Part shown: in pieces, positions 10,579 through 22,620 of the stretch
How the letters are laid out: every line of letters begins with the position of its first letter
How positions within the stretch are numbered: the first letter of the stretch is position 1
Source of the DNA: Chlamydoabsidia padenii
Taxonomy: Eukaryota > Mucoromycota > Mucoromycetes > Mucorales > Cunninghamellaceae
Length of the DNA stretch: 64,000 bases
Assembly (NCBI GenBank): GCA_025330725.1
Contig: JAIWND010000059.1
Span: forward strand, 31,042-95,041
Direction: 5' to 3'
The notes under the pieces: model-generated
The model's input: only the letters and a program-made list of their open reading frames with translations
Told to the model about the DNA's origin: nothing
Database searches by the model: none
Position numbers and translations under genes: made by a program

Positions 10579-12239
10579 TCAAGGTACCTATGCGGTCGTT
10601 TATGTCTGGTAAGGAACAAACAAACAAACAAACAACGCATCGAGAATAGACGAGAATAACAAACAAACTCATACTTTCCCTTTCCCCTTGTCATCCAGGC
10701 TATTATTCTCATCTTATAAACTTGTATAAGCATCTCGGTATTCCTGCAAAACCAGCCCGGTTTAGTTTTGGTTGGTATACCATCGAGTCATCACATCCTA
10801 TTGACAATAAATTAGCACACGATATTGCGTCTTATACCAACAACCAATCTTACTTGACATATAGTGGTGCGCGTACAGTAGGACGACTTCAAGCCATTTC
10901 AAGATCTTCTCTCTCCAAAGATGACATTGATTCGACACCCAATTGGACATTGCGAGTCAACGATCTACTTATTTCCTGGTATTTCATGATTGTTGTTGCC
11001 TTGTCATATAGTTGGCTCATGATCTTGACACTCTGGCTTCATCATCGTGGACATCTCCGAAATCCTCAACATTCAGTTGCGAAAATGACTCTTGGACAGT
11101 GGTTGAAGGAGAATCACATTCATCCTTATTTCATACATCAAGTATTTGTTCCTTTGTTCGCTGCAGTTTGTACCAACTCATGGGGAGCCATGTTGAATTA
11201 TCCTGCAAGTGAAGTGCTTGGTAAGCTCAAATACAATGGATCAAAAAAAAAAAAAAGTACTGACGAATAATTTCTATTTTTGGAACATCTCCCCTTTGTA
11301 CCAGAATACATGGCAATGGGATTATTCCAAGAATCATATGTGGTGACACAAGGCATTCGGCAAGTGGTGGATCGACTGGCAGAACCCTTAACCCATATTC
11401 ATCTCGGTGTTCATATCAAATCGATTCAACCTGATCGCAAAAATGGATATCGTTACGTATTACAGGATGAACAAGACCAGACCTACGAATTTGATCATAT
11501 TATATTTGCAACTCAAGGAAATCAAGCGAAACGGATGTTAGAAACATGCTACACTTCTGTCAGAGACCATCATAATGATATCACGAATAATAACAACAAT
11601 AATAATAATAGCAATAGCAATGACGACGCGGTACTAATATCAACATTGGAAGCTCAATTGAATATGTTGAAACAATTCAGTTATGATACATCCTTGGTCA
11701 TTAATCATACCGACACTCGCTTATTACCCAAAGACAAAACTCATTGGCGAGCTCTTAACTTTGCACGTATTGATCACACTATCCAACCCGATCCAAAGAA
11801 TGATAACAAATATATCATTCCTTTCCCTCATGATACAACGATGACCACTCATATTTTAAACTGGACACATTCTTGCTTTAATAATAGCGACGACGACAAG
11901 AGTGATGAGGATGATTTATCCGATCGATCACTTTACTTACAAACCACCAATCCTTGTATTAGTCCAGATCCTAAACATATCATTTCAGTCTCATGGTTTG
12001 AACGAGCGACTGTTACCTTGGCGTCTAAAAGAGCCATTGAATCTGATCTTTTCCCAACAACAGTACATAACAACAATGTCACTCTGGGTGCATGTCAGGG
12101 GACAAATGGTATTTGGTTTGTTGGATCTTATTGTTGGCGTGGTATCCCATTATTGGAAGGCTGTGTAGCTAGTGCAGAAAAAGTTGTTTTGGATGGACTC
12201 AGTGTTCAAGAAGGTGTAAATCTCAAAAGACCTTGGTAG
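10230..12239 (+). CDS. FAD-dependent amine-oxidase/NAD(P)-binding Rossmann oxidoreductase-like protein
   Basis: Model: join(10230..10445, 10584..10608, 10699..11220, 11305..12239), 565 aa, all junctions GT..AG in frame. The N-terminus carries the dinucleotide-binding motif VAVIGSGLAGLSAAYLL followed by the acidic FEK that binds the FAD ribose, and a VPMRSF...YYSHL segment seen in the predicted amine-oxidase/protoporphyrinogen-oxidase-like flavoproteins of fungi. Near residues 160-185 there is a hydrophobic helix (WYFMIVVALSYSWLMIL), so membrane attachment is possible. The C-terminus has IWFVGSYCWRGIPLLEG, the usual second FAD contact region. Substrate is unknown. A low-complexity Asn stretch and an acidic Asp/Ser stretch interrupt the middle. 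Exon 2 is only 25 nt. Confidence 0.8.
10510..10579. repeat. (ATT)n microsatellite inside an intron
   Basis: About 23 perfect trinucleotide units in intron 1 of the amine-oxidase-like gene (intron 10446-10583), ending a few bases before the TTTCAAG acceptor, where it replaces the usual polypyrimidine tract. Confidence 0.9.
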
Positions 12240-12643
12240 AAAACTCTTGTTATTGTTTCTTCGTTTTGCAAATAAATTGAATCATACATCATTTGAAAGA
12301 AGAAATAAAAAAAAGGGGGCGGGGTTTATTGACAAAGACACTAAGTATTTTTCATTTTAAAAAAAAAGTTGGATACAACTTCCCATCGCAAGCATTATCT
12401 TGATCTGGTAATGAGGGTTTTAGATTCTCAGCCATGTAAAAAATACATAGGCTCCCCTAGTTGTATTCAACCAAAATAAAAAAAAACCTACATATACGCC
12501 ATTCATTTTTTTTTTTACAGTAACAGTATCCATGTTGAATCATGGGATATCCCATGGAATAAAGAAAACAAGATTATTAGATCCGGTACCAGAAATGTGT
12601 ACAATGTTAACTTACCAGTGTAAAAATAAACCAAAGTGTTTGT
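12240..12643. other. Convergent intergenic region
   Basis: The 3' ends of the amine-oxidase-like gene (+) and THI5 (-) face each other here. A TAAATTGAATC-type AT-rich 3' end and several A runs are present. No gene is recognised. Confidence 0.6.
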
Positions 12644-13853
12644 TTAAGCTGTAGCTGTTTGACAGCAAGCAGCAGAGCGATGGAATTCCTTTTTTCCCTT
12701 CTTGACCAAAGAATCCTCATCTTTGACCAAAACCCCAGTATCAATAGTAGGATAAATAAACCCAGGTTCAGATTCAGGAAGAAGGGGCCAAGTCAAGAAT
12801 TCATTCGTTTGATTTTGCTCAAAATCGTCATTGACAATACCCAAACGCTTGCAGTAATTGGTTACCTTGTGCCAATCACGAGGGACATTTTTGAGATCAC
12901 GAGACATGTAGCGGAAAGAGCGTTGATAAATCTTACGATTCACAGTACTATTCATCCAAGGTTTCATATCCACAAAAAGCTCATAGGCTTGAGCAGGTTG
13001 AGCAAACATCAGATCAGCACCACGTTTCACAGCTTTCATGAACTTGGTAACCTTTTCAGGATTCTTTTCAATAAAAGCTTCATTACCAATGAAGAGGATC
13101 TACGAGTAAGAAAGAAAAAAACCTTGAAGGATGGGTATCAATGTTGTCGACTCTATGGGGCGAAATATTCTTACCGAACAGAAGCAACAGCAACCAAGAT
13201 CAGCCAATTCATCAATACGAAGCATTTCAACATCATCAGGTGAACGACCTTGTTTCACTGACCATTCTTCCAATTCCACCATTTGGACATTTTCAAGTCC
13301 GATTCCAGCATCGATTTCTCCGTCTTGCAATGCCTTGCTGACATTCATACCCACACGCACAGCTGTGTAGTCATCCAATGCCATTCCATACTGTTTGGCC
13401 AAATCATCTACTTGGATTTTCCCGAATTCACCCACGTAGCCAATTCGTTTGCCTTTAATGGATTCAAAAGTTTCATCAATCCCACTTTTATGTTTCAAGT
13501 GGATCACACCGGTGAAAGGTTCATCCAATAAAGTACCAATGGATTTGATGGGAAACCCGCGAGCTTTTCCTATTTGATTAAAATAAAATACAGGAGTAAA
13601 GAAAAGAGAAAAATAAAAAAAATAAAAAAAGTATATACCACTCACCAGCAATTGTATGGATCATGGCTTTACAACCCAAATCGACTTTTCCAGATCCAAT
13701 GATTTCAGTTACATCAGAAGGATTGTTAGGCTCAATAACAGCCACTTGAATACCCTCATCTGAGAAGTATCCCAATTTGTCGGCCAAAAAGAGAGGAAGA
13801 TGGTAAGGAGTTGCGTGCCAGTTCAATAAACAGGTGATTTTTTCTGTAGACAT
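12644..13853 (-). CDS. THI5: 4-amino-5-hydroxymethyl-2-methylpyrimidine phosphate synthase (THI5/NMT1 family)
   Basis: Model: complement(12644..13099, 13175..13569, 13646..13853), 352 aa, in frame. It makes the pyrimidine half of thiamine from PLP and a histidine of the protein itself, a single-turnover reaction in the cytosol. Visible key residues match the known yeast enzyme positions: Lys62 and His66 ([11 protein letters not shown]), which supply the PLP-binding lysine and donor histidine, and the CCCFC motif at residues 196-200 that binds iron. [10 protein letters not shown] at the N-terminus and [12 protein letters not shown] in the middle are family hallmarks. I looked for a fungal TPP riboswitch in the leader and introns and did not see the CTGAGA...ACC / CTGATC core. 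The neighbours are not thiamine genes. Confidence 0.95.
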
Positions 13854-14168
13854 GTTTTTGTTAAAATCGTTTTCTGTGTAAAACTTTTTTTTTCGTCTCT
13901 TATATAATCTCGAAGTACAAAAGAAAAAAGAAAAATTGATCCGAGGATTTCCGATTGCATCTGTTGGGGACCCGAACGGTGCTTTTGCTTTTGTCGTGAA
14001 ACGTGAAAAGACAATCTGTACTCTCATCGTGCACTTCCCAAGCTTTTAACCCCTGCAAGGTGCGTATACACATTTAATACCATAAATAAGGCTCTGCATA
14101 GGCTTCGCATAGGCTCTGCGTTTGATAAGAACATCAACGGCCATTACATGGGCTTCCTGTTTCGACAT

Positions 14169-14354
14169 TTACCCCAGCACTTGTAAGAATGCGAGACGAA
14201 ACCTTACTCTTTGCCACTGGCTCAGAAGAGTAAGTAGGGAGATACGCACATGAATGTACTTTTTCATGTTTTTATGCGTGTGAATGGGTGCATTATCCAT
14301 CACGATATCCCAATGAATATTTTGGTCTTGTTCCGCTTTTAATGATGATCTCAT
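14169..14354 (-). pseudogene. Tc1/mariner-type DDE transposase fragment
   Basis: A 61-codon frame contains WDIVMDNAPIHTHKNMKKYI, the second catalytic Asp block (MDNAPIH) of Tc1/mariner-like DDE_3 transposases. No N-terminal DNA-binding part, no downstream catalytic block and no inverted repeats are visible, so it is a scrap left between THI5 and the carboxypeptidase gene. Confidence 0.55.
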
Positions 14355-14459
14355 AATGAGACCAAGTTAGTACACACTTACACGTGTTACAAGAAGTTTT
14401 TATTTGTGTATTATGAGAAATCAAACTAAAACAAAATGGCCATTTAATGTTTACTTGAT

Positions 14460-16268
14460 TTATTTCAATTCATTTCGAACCCATTGGTTGAGCATTTCCA
14501 ATGAAGCTTCAGGTTGATCATACGGAACCATATGACCAGCTCCATTAACCCGTAAGAAAGCGAATTGACCGTCTTTGACAGATCGCAATTCACCAATTTT
14601 CTTACCACTAGGAGAAAGCCAATCAGCATCATCACTACCCTTGAATTCGTCATGACCAGACCAAGGAAGTTCCAATGTCCAGGCTTTGTTCCCCATCCAG
14701 TTACAAATATAATCAGCATCCCCACTATAAATCAAAACACGTACACCATCCTCAAGTAAAGGAGGAAGTTCATTCACATAGGGCCGCATCCAATCACCGG
14801 CCAAATTGAATCTGAAATTGATTTGCATGTTACAGCTTTCGTATTTTCCATCAATGTTTGCTCCCACTGCCTTTTTCACATCATCTCGGTTGAGGTAGGT
14901 TTGGACACTGTTCAAGATTTCATAGCAAAGATTTCCACCTTTACATTTTTCACGCACATCGTAAGGGTTCATGCCAGTTTGCTGATAAGGGGCGATCTGA
15001 TCTTTGTTGCATTTCATGGCAGCAGGGAGACATGAAAACACATTTTGTGAGCGATAACATCTTTCGATCAAAGTAGCACATGCAGGGTAACTGTCTTCCA
15101 TGTTCTGGCAAGTGGATTCATCAAGTACAGGGCCGTATGAGTTTTCACAAGCCATTTTTGCATAGTATTTGTATTGAATTAAAGGATCGGTTAGACCATT
15201 ACCAATCATCAAACTCTTCAAATTGATTGTTTTCAATGTCGATGCATGTTGACTGAGCAAAGATGATTGGAATCGTCCTTTGTTATTTTGATTCACTTCA
15301 GTTCCGATTCTAGGTATGTAATGCCCGGCATACGATTCACCAGCAACATGGAAATCCAAGTGAGCGTATTCTAATTCAACAGGGGGGATCAGCAAGTTGA
15401 GAACAAGAACTTTTGTTTTAATGAACATTTTTCCATTTTACCGGAGAATTCTTTGAAGAAAAGTTGAAGGAAGGCATAAACGTGCTTGGCTGCATCGACA
15501 GTGTTGGACGCACCGCCACTTCCATAAGAATAACCAACATTTATAGGCTGGTCCAAGAAGAAAACACTGCTGTTTGAATTCCATGAATAAGGGTTGATTT
15601 TTGTGTCATCACCTGCTTCATTCACCGTGCATGGACTAACCAAAAAAAAAAAGTGTGTTTTAAAATAATTTAACCTCAGTGCATTCATGTGTTGCCGTTT
15701 TTTTACCCCAGTTCCATCAATAACCCGGTCAAAGATGAACAGCCAGGACCTATGGTCGTTATGTAACATTTAGTATACACACATTTATATATTCATCTTT
15801 GATATATTTACCTCCGTTAAGCCACATCACCAAAGGATCTTCTTTAGGTTTATTACGAGACTCGAAAAACCAGAAAAAGAAGTGTTTGTCACTATCAACG
15901 TCCAAATAACCACTTATCTATTCCAATCAAAAATCACAGTCAATACTCTGCAACTTCCCTGTGATTTCAGTAAGAATCTATACCTGTTTCACATCTGGAT
16001 CACATAGAGACGGGCTTTTATATCGCATTGTATATTGGGGGAAAGCTGGGTGAGAAAAGGCTTTGAATTGTTGAGTGATATCATCAATAGCATGGTGTAC
16101 AATGTCAGCAGTATCATGGATAACCCCTTGGAATTGTTGCCAAGAGTCTGAAATTATACCGTTTTGTGCCCCTTGAAACAAAAACTTTTCTTGCGATTCA
16201 ACTGCGGTAGCTGAGCAGGCCAAAAGACCATATATAGTCAGTTTTAATATATTTGAAAGGGTAGGCAT
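14460..16268 (-). CDS. Serine carboxypeptidase, carboxypeptidase Y-like (vacuolar)
   Basis: Model: complement(14460..15370, 15442..15635, 15707..15749, 15812..15917, 15984..16268), 512 aa, all in frame. S10 family peptidase, which removes C-terminal residues in the vacuole. The catalytic triad is visible: Ser in GESYAGHY, Asp in [14 protein letters not shown], His in [11 protein letters not shown]; the substrate-binding WLNGGPGCSS motif spans the 2/3 intron. The N-terminus is a hydrophobic signal peptide ([14 protein letters not shown]) followed by a pro-region before [20 protein letters not shown], where the mature domain starts. Many Cys residues are consistent with disulfide bonds. Length and layout match CPY/PRC1 rather than the membrane-anchored Kex1, since no C-terminal transmembrane segment follows. 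A purine-rich GA repeat lies just upstream (about 16292-16310). Confidence 0.93.
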
Positions 16269-16480
16269 TTGTTAATAAGAGAAAGAAAAAAAAAAGAGAG
16301 AGAGAGAGAAAGGAAGGGCGTCAAGCTTTCTACTTCGCTACAAACTTTATTTATGGAACATTTTAGTTACATCTTCCTTATTAAGTAATTTTCGCCTCAC
16401 GAATAATAACAAAGAAGAGAAAAAAGCCGAGCAAACGGCCAAGGAAAAAATATACCTACGCATCCTCTCTCTCACTTCTA

Positions 16481-16834
16481 TCAAGCACTGGGTTTTCTTC
16501 CGTCGAAATCTTTCATGTTTTCAAGTTTGTAGTTATTGGCCAACCAATATTGTCCAAGCAAAGTATTTGAAGGACCATAACGTTGATTAGCATTTCTGTC
16601 CTCTTTCTGTTTTTCTGCTTTTGTCGGTGGGTCCACTTGAAGATAAGGAATAGCAAGGGATGGGTCAGGGTACACTCTTTTTTTACTGGCAACTTCGGGG
16701 GCATGGCGACGGCCGCGAAATAATGGATTGACGCCGTGTGCTGTATTATCCTTGCTTCTACTTCCACCACCACCAACGGCAACACCGCCTGTTGGAGGGG
16801 GCCTATGAATTTTTTCTTTTTCTCGGTATGACAT
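16481..16834 (-). CDS. Small hypothetical protein, 117 aa
   Basis: An uninterrupted single-exon frame from an ATG at 16832-16834. The product is basic and hydrophilic: a Gly/Pro-rich start (PPPTGGVAVGGGGSRSK), a basic centre (LFRGRRHAPEVASKKRVYPD) and an Asn/Tyr-rich end (LLGQYWLANNYKLENMKDF). No signal peptide or membrane helix. I do not recognise the family. The ordered composition and the position between two well-formed genes on the same strand support its being real rather than random. Confidence 0.55.
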   Translation of the reverse strand: MSYREKEKIHRPPPTGGVAVGGGGSRSKDNTAHGVNPLFRGRRHAPEVASKKRVYPDPSLAIPYLQVDPPTKAEKQKEDRNANQRYGPSNTLLGQYWLANNYKLENMKDFDGRKPSA

Positions 16835-17102
16835 AGCTTGAGTGGGAGGGTATTTATTGGTGGTGGTTAGGAAACAATAAACGTTGTAGAAAATGTAAAA
16901 AAAAAAAAAAAAAAAAAAAGGTTCTTCGGTTTCTCGTTCAGATGTATCAAAGGATTTTCAACAGTCACTTTCGAAGAAGAAGAAGAAGAAGAAGAAGAAG
17001 AAGGAAAAGTTGCATCCAGGTCATGCTTGAGTGTCAAGTAGAGAAGGGTGGGGTGGTTCTTTATTTTTAAGTTTCTTATAAGATTATCTAGGAACTTCTA
17101 AT

Positions 17103-18184
17103 TCATTGTCCACGAACAGCTTTCATAACATCTTCAGTAAAGTTATCGACTCGTTTTTCGATATTTTCGCCTGCTTCCCATCGCACAAAGTCAACTAGCT
17201 TAGCACCAGGAAGGCCATTATCCACCGCAGTTTGGTTCACAAACTGACTTACAGTCTGGTCAGCATTCATCAAGTAAGCCTGGTTTGACAAAACCACTTC
17301 TTTCAAGTAGGCAGTCTTATCAGTCTGTTTCTCCAACACATCAGCAGGCACTTCTTGTTCAGTAACATACATGGGGTTGAAACCTACGGCTTGACGGGCG
17401 ACTTGTTGGGCGGCTTTAATAAGCACGTTAGAATGTTCAGTGTTAAATTCGCCACCACCAATTGCTTTCAAAACAGCCAGACCACCAATCTTGCCAGTAA
17501 ATTTGTCACCACCATGTATGTAACTCGCAGAGATGCCTTGATTGACAATGGCAGCCCGTCTTAAAGTGATGTTCTCGCCCAAAATACCAATTGCTTTCAC
17601 AATTGCTTCTTCCACTGTCTTGCCAATATCGCTATCATTGTCATCACCGCAATCAGATGGCATCAAAGGAGCTTGGAGAAGTGTCGACACAGAAATGTTT
17701 TCAATAACCTGATTTACATCGCTGGGTTCATAAACGAGCAAAGAGGTGGCAGCAATACGAGATACCAAACTTTTAAAGACAGTGTTACGAGAAACAAAAT
17801 CTGTTTCACAGTTGAGCTTAACGACAAAAAAAGGCAGGTTAATCAAGTTTGCCTGTCAAAAATAAATTCTGTTTTCTTTACCTCAATAATGGTGCTTCGC
17901 GAATTCACAGAAGCAGTGCCTATAAGTCCTTCACCAGCCACTCGGTTTGCTACTTTGGCAGCTTTTTTTGCACCTGAAGTTAAAGCGTCTTGATTTAACC
18001 AATTTAAAGCCAATTGATAGTCGTTATTATTCTTGATCAAAGCCTCTTTGGCTTTTGTCATTGACACTTCTGTTTCTTGGCGTAACTTTGCTAGAAGTTT
18101 AATGTTTGGTTTGATGGGAGCGGCTGTGGCAAAGCCTCGTTGAAAAGATAATCTACTAGCTAGTAAAAGGGTGGATCTGTACAT
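17103..18184 (-). CDS. TSF1: Mitochondrial translation elongation factor Ts
   Basis: Model: complement(17103..17816, 17882..18184), 338 aa, in frame. EF-Ts reloads EF-Tu with GTP during mitochondrial protein synthesis. The start carries a basic, Ser-rich presequence (MYRSTLLLASRLSFQRGFAT) typical of mitochondrial import. Then come the UBA-like domain (LLAKLRQETEVSMTKAKEAL) and the core signature NCETDFVSRN right after the intron, with the C-terminal part ending in a WEAGENIEKRVDNF block like the RFxxGEG..K segment of bacterial EF-Ts. The insert VSTLLQAPLMPSDCGDDNDS is a fungal-style acidic expansion. The intron is 65 bp. Confidence 0.92.
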
Positions 18185-18703
18185 TGGTGGTTTGAGAGAG
18201 GTGGAGGAAAAAAAAAAAGAAAAAGAAGTCTTGTGTGCAACTAGCTGAAAACATGTCAAACTCAGATTTTATTTTCAGAACATCGTTGTGGTCAGCATTC
18301 AAGCCTTTTTTTCATTTATTCTCGTTTGGCCAAGGAATTTACTAGGCCACATTGAGAGCACCGTAGTAGTTGTATCATGTACGTCCATGAACCACGTCCT
18401 GAGTGAACACAGTGTCATTGAATTGAAGGGAAGGGACGAAAAGGCGGCAGGTCAGTCACAAAGATCCCGGCATGTTTCCTGGAGAAATCTGACATTTAGT
18501 TTTTCCAGGTGCGACAAGCAAACGGATGAAGGTACTTCATGAACTACTCTGCTTTCTTCGACTAGGTCAGTGCCCTTTTCTTGATCAATTATTACTATTT
18601 TTCAGGTTCCAAACATCATTATCCTGAATAAGAATAGCTTACGACACTTCTATCAGGAGGAGAACCCTTGAACTTGTATTCTTTACTCTGCTGCTGCCGT
18701 TCC

Positions 18704-18706
<3 letters not shown>
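18185..18706. other. Spacer between EF-Ts and the LINE
   Basis: EF-Ts promoter side followed by DNA of unknown origin. On the minus strand around 18340-18500 there is a Cys-bearing fragment (RCSQCGLVNSLAKRE) broken by stops that may be a transposon relic; I cannot assign it. Confidence 0.4.
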
Positions 18707-18743
<37 letters not shown>

Positions 18744-21700
18744 TAATGAGTCAGTTTTATTATAAAATTAAAAAGGACAGGACCCGACGTCGAAGTTGAG
18801 AGGTAGGCCAGAGTGTAATACGGAAGACTTATGGTAATTAGTGGGGAGGAGATAAGTGTGGTAAGAAGAGAAAGGGCGGTAAGAGAAGAAGACAAAGACA
18901 AGAAACACACATATATATATATAGTATGCGGGAGAAGGGGAAAGATTGTAAAACGGGGAAGGGTATGTACTGTAGTACATGAGACCATGATTATGGTCTC
19001 TTTTTTTTTTTTTTTGTACAAGAGCTTACCTAGAAATAAACCGAGCTAAGCATAATATACAGATGTGTGGAGAGAAGGAAGCAGCTTGTTCATATCTAGT
19101 ATTACTTGGTTACAGATGGCAGAAGCAAGGAAAGGGACATTATCGAAATGAAGACGCCAACGGGCGCGCCAGATCGCTTGGAGGGTCGTCCCTACGACTT
19201 GGAAAATCAGAGTAGGAGGGGAGCAAAGATGGCAGGGAGGTAAGTGAAGAGACGTCAGGAACAACCAAAGATCATCGGGATTCAGTGATGAACTCGGAAA
19301 AAATGTACCCCAGATACGGATCCAAATACCAATCTTTGTAGGACAGAAGAGAGCCATGTGAGGGATATCTTCGAAAGGATGGTGACAGATTGGGCATGAA
19401 GGAGAGACTTCGGGAAGATGAAGCGTATTATGAACTAAGCCTTATGCTGTCCATCGTCGGTGTATCAAACGGTAGTAAGTTTGTCGTGCCCCTGGAGATA
19501 ATTTTACCGACCAGAAAAACCGCCATTGGGAGTTGCTTGTAAGTGAGGGACCAAAGATGAGTTGATGATGTTGATGTAGGTGATGAAGACGTACATAAGA
19601 GCCGTGAGTAGGTAGATCGAAGTAAGAAGCCCAGAGTGAGTGATCAAGAGATAGAACGAGAGACGGGGCAGCCGACCGGTGAAAGAAAGGGCGCACCTCA
19701 GGAAGCAAGTTGGATGAGAGGACCCGAGTGGAGAACAGACGATGTACTTTGGTGACTAACCGAGGATCCAATGGAAAATGTGTAAGACCATGTTCAATCA
19801 AGGTTAATTTGACCAAGAGAGTTCCAAGCAAAGAAATCACGACCACATAAATGGCGACTGGGAGCCTGTTGTAAAAAATGCTTTGGTGGTAGATCAAGGA
19901 ACTTTCTAGACAGGAGAGTATCCAAACACATCTGATGAGACCAAGTCAGCTGATTCAAATCTAGATTAAGAAGAGTAAAGAAAGAGAAGATGAGGAGAAA
20001 AGGTGAGTGAAAGGGAAGTATGGAATCGTGAGTGTGAGATGGGGTGATGAGGGGGAAAAGATGTGAGAGAAGGAATTAGGGGTATAAGTCTGTAGGACTG
20101 AATGAGTCGAATAAGTGAGAGGGTGACCCAGATTATCAGCTGAATTTAGAAGAAGAGGTACCCATCGTCGTTGAAGAGCCACTTGCTGTGCCTGTGGGTC
20201 GATGAGACCGAGGCCACTATCGGTCACCAGTCGACAGAGGGTCGTCCAAGAAAGTCGATTAAGTTTATGCTTGCCATTGATAAAGGACGAGAGAGCCAGA
20301 CGGGCATCTTTGAAGAGGGAAGACGGTAAGGGTACCATCCGCAAGACATGCCACAGACGAGAGGAGAACAAAGAGTTCGATGCCGTTACCTTACCACGAT
20401 ATGAGAGATGTCGTAAAGAGAGAATACCATGTTTCTGACGTAATTTGTTTAGAAGAGAAGCCGCTACTTGTTTTGCATGGTTGGGAGTAAACACCAAAGG
20501 GTATCCAATATAAGTGGGATAAGAGGGTGAAAACTTGTCAAACCATTGCGTAACACCTTTTTGTAATAGAAATGCTTGCCAAGGAGAGAGAGCAGCACCA
20601 GTCAGCGAGAACACTTGAGTTTTCGTCACATTGAGCTTAGCATTAGACGCTTGGCCATACAGTTGAAAAATATTGAGGAGGTGATCGTATTCTGATGTTG
20701 AGTTTAGAAAAAGACAAATATCGTTTGCATATGCTAGAGCTTTGGTATTGATCTGCCACGGGGATGTCAATGTTGGAGTATGTGCTGGCGCCTGGTGATC
20801 ACCTGATACCTGAGCAGGGATTCCTTTGAGTGTGGAGTCGTTTATGATAGTAAGGAGGAGATGTTCTAAAGCAAAATAAATAGTATAGGAGACAGCGGGT
20901 CCCCTTGTCAGAGACCTCGTTGTTGGATGATAGGTGATGTAAGATGTCCATTAATGTTTACCTGTACCCGGTTATTGAGGAAGAGCTTGATAATTACATA
21001 GGTAAGAGGAGGTGGGAAACCAAAAGCAGAAAGTGCTTGACGAAGATATAATGGATGTACACGATCGTATGCCTTTTCCTGATCTAGTAGAAGGCCTATT
21101 GATTCCGGTGCTGTGTCATGGACTCGATCCATAATCATACGGAGCATGAAGAAATTGTCGGCGATAAAACGCCGTGGTATAAAACCTGATTGATACGGAG
21201 AAATAATTTTACCTGCCAGAGGAGCAATACGCAATTAATCAGGGACACCGGTCTCCAATTCTTGAGCATAGAAAGGTCACCTTTTTTGGGTAGTAGACGC
21301 ATCGTAATATCTTGTCAAGAGTTTGGAAGTATTCCTAAAAGTAAAGCTTGATTATAGACTTTGAGAGCAATTGGTCCTATATCTGAGTGAGAGAAAAGAA
21401 GTGAAAGAAAAGGGTATCCGAGACCATCCAGGCCCGGGCTGCTTTGGTTAGAACATTTGTGTGACTGAAAAATAAGGCCTTCGATACTGAAAGGTTGAGT
21501 GGGTTGAGAGAGGTGGGTATCCGGAATCCGATGTTGTGGTTGTACATGTTGAAGAAGGAAGTCTACTGCATTTTGATTGATGGAGTCTGTTGTAAATAGA
21601 TTTTGATAAAAGTCCGTGGTGATCTGTTTCATTGAGCCGAGATCATAATGATCTTCCTAAGATGTTGGGTGTTTGAGGCAGTGTAACTGTTGTTGTGTTT

Positions 21701-22085
21701 GACGGCGCTTCATGGAGTTGACAATATATCGAGGGAATTTTTCGCTTTCTTCCATCCATATTACCCCTGAACGAATTTTGGCTATTTTGATCGTTTCTTC
21801 CTGAAGATGTGAAATAAGTTTGTTGCAAATGTCAAGTCGTTGATGTAGAATTCCCAGTGCTGGTTTCGTTCGAAGAAAGGCGTTGCGTCGACGTTGAAGA
21901 TCACGAAGAGTAGCTTTGTGCCAAGATGTGTGTTTTTTACCATACCTGACAGTGATTTTTTTAACTGGCTTTTTGACCTGATCCCATTGTTCCTGTGGTG
22001 ACGGCAAAGCTTTAATTGAGGGGCTGATCTTGGTGAGAAAACCGGCCAGTTCGGATTGATGTGTATATACCTGATCTGCCTGTAA
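18707..22085 (-). mobile_element. 5'-truncated LINE (non-LTR retrotransposon) with RT and C-terminal zinc-binding domain
   Basis: On the minus strand: a region preceding RT (21657-22085), RT blocks SSPGLDGLGYPFL near 21430, YQSGFIPRRFIADNFF near 21180, LLDQEKAYDRVHPLYL near 21080, QRGL-stop-QGDPLSP at 20908, the polymerase box ALAYANDICLF near 20730, then the C-terminal zf-RVT motif CPICHHPFEDIPH...C near 19360-19400. The element ends in T36 on the plus strand (18707-18742), its poly(A) tail. The endonuclease is missing, an in-frame stop splits RT, and the catalytic YxDD reads YAND (Asn codon at 20723-20725), so it is inactive. It abuts a Harbinger relic at its 5' end. Confidence 0.8.
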
Positions 22086-22620
22086 GCACATATGTGAATT
22101 TGCATTGATGATCACAGACCGCTAGAAGATTCATTGAGTATTGATTCTTGCAATCCATCCAAGCTCTACCAGGTTTGTTTGCAGGTTTATGAATCCGAAC
22201 AAGCCTACCATCCACCGCACCCATTATTCTTGATAAACGAACAGACATCGTTTCGAACTCACTTTCTTCCACGCGAGCAAAACCATTCATTGTCTCGGCT
22301 ATTTCACTGGGTGTTGTGGGCCACCTTATCTGAAGATGGTGACAATCTAGCAAAGCAGTAAGATCCAACGGAGATGCCCAGGAAGATTTCAGCAATTCTA
22401 AAGGGAATGTGAGCGTTTGCGAATCGCCACAGTACTGTACAGTAGCAATTTGTACGTAAACTGGATTGGACCGTGGATCTTCTTGTGCAAAAATTGGGTG
22501 ATGTTTCATTGAGTTCACCAGTCAGGTGAACGTTCTTAGTCCAATTCGATAATGTTGCTTGAATGATCTTCCTTCATTCCCTTCATCAACCAAGTGGCGA
22601 TGGACATACTCCTAATAACC
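22086..22620 (-). pseudogene. PIF/Harbinger transposase relic cut off by the LINE
   Basis: Minus-strand translation gives HYRIGLRTFT-stop-LVNSMKHHPIF, VYVQIATV, then RIMGAVDGRLVRIHKPANKP (first catalytic Asp) and MNLLAVCDHQCKFTYV, matching the order of the better preserved Harbinger transposase at 38999-40432. About 40 residues between VQIA and the catalytic block are altered, an in-frame TGA occurs near 22530, and the frame ends where LINE sequence starts, near 22085. The C-terminal half was not found beyond the LINE. Confidence 0.6.

Noticed and set aside
10510..10579. CRISPR-like or other functional tandem array
   Set aside because: It is a simple trinucleotide microsatellite within an intron of a eukaryotic gene.
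13854..14100. TPP riboswitch upstream of THI5
   Set aside because: The conserved CTGAGA and CTGATC blocks are absent; GATGAGAGTAC near 14015-14025 is not in the right context.
18288..18542. Plus-strand 84-codon ORF as a gene
   Set aside because: No motif, no introns or context, lies in degenerate spacer.
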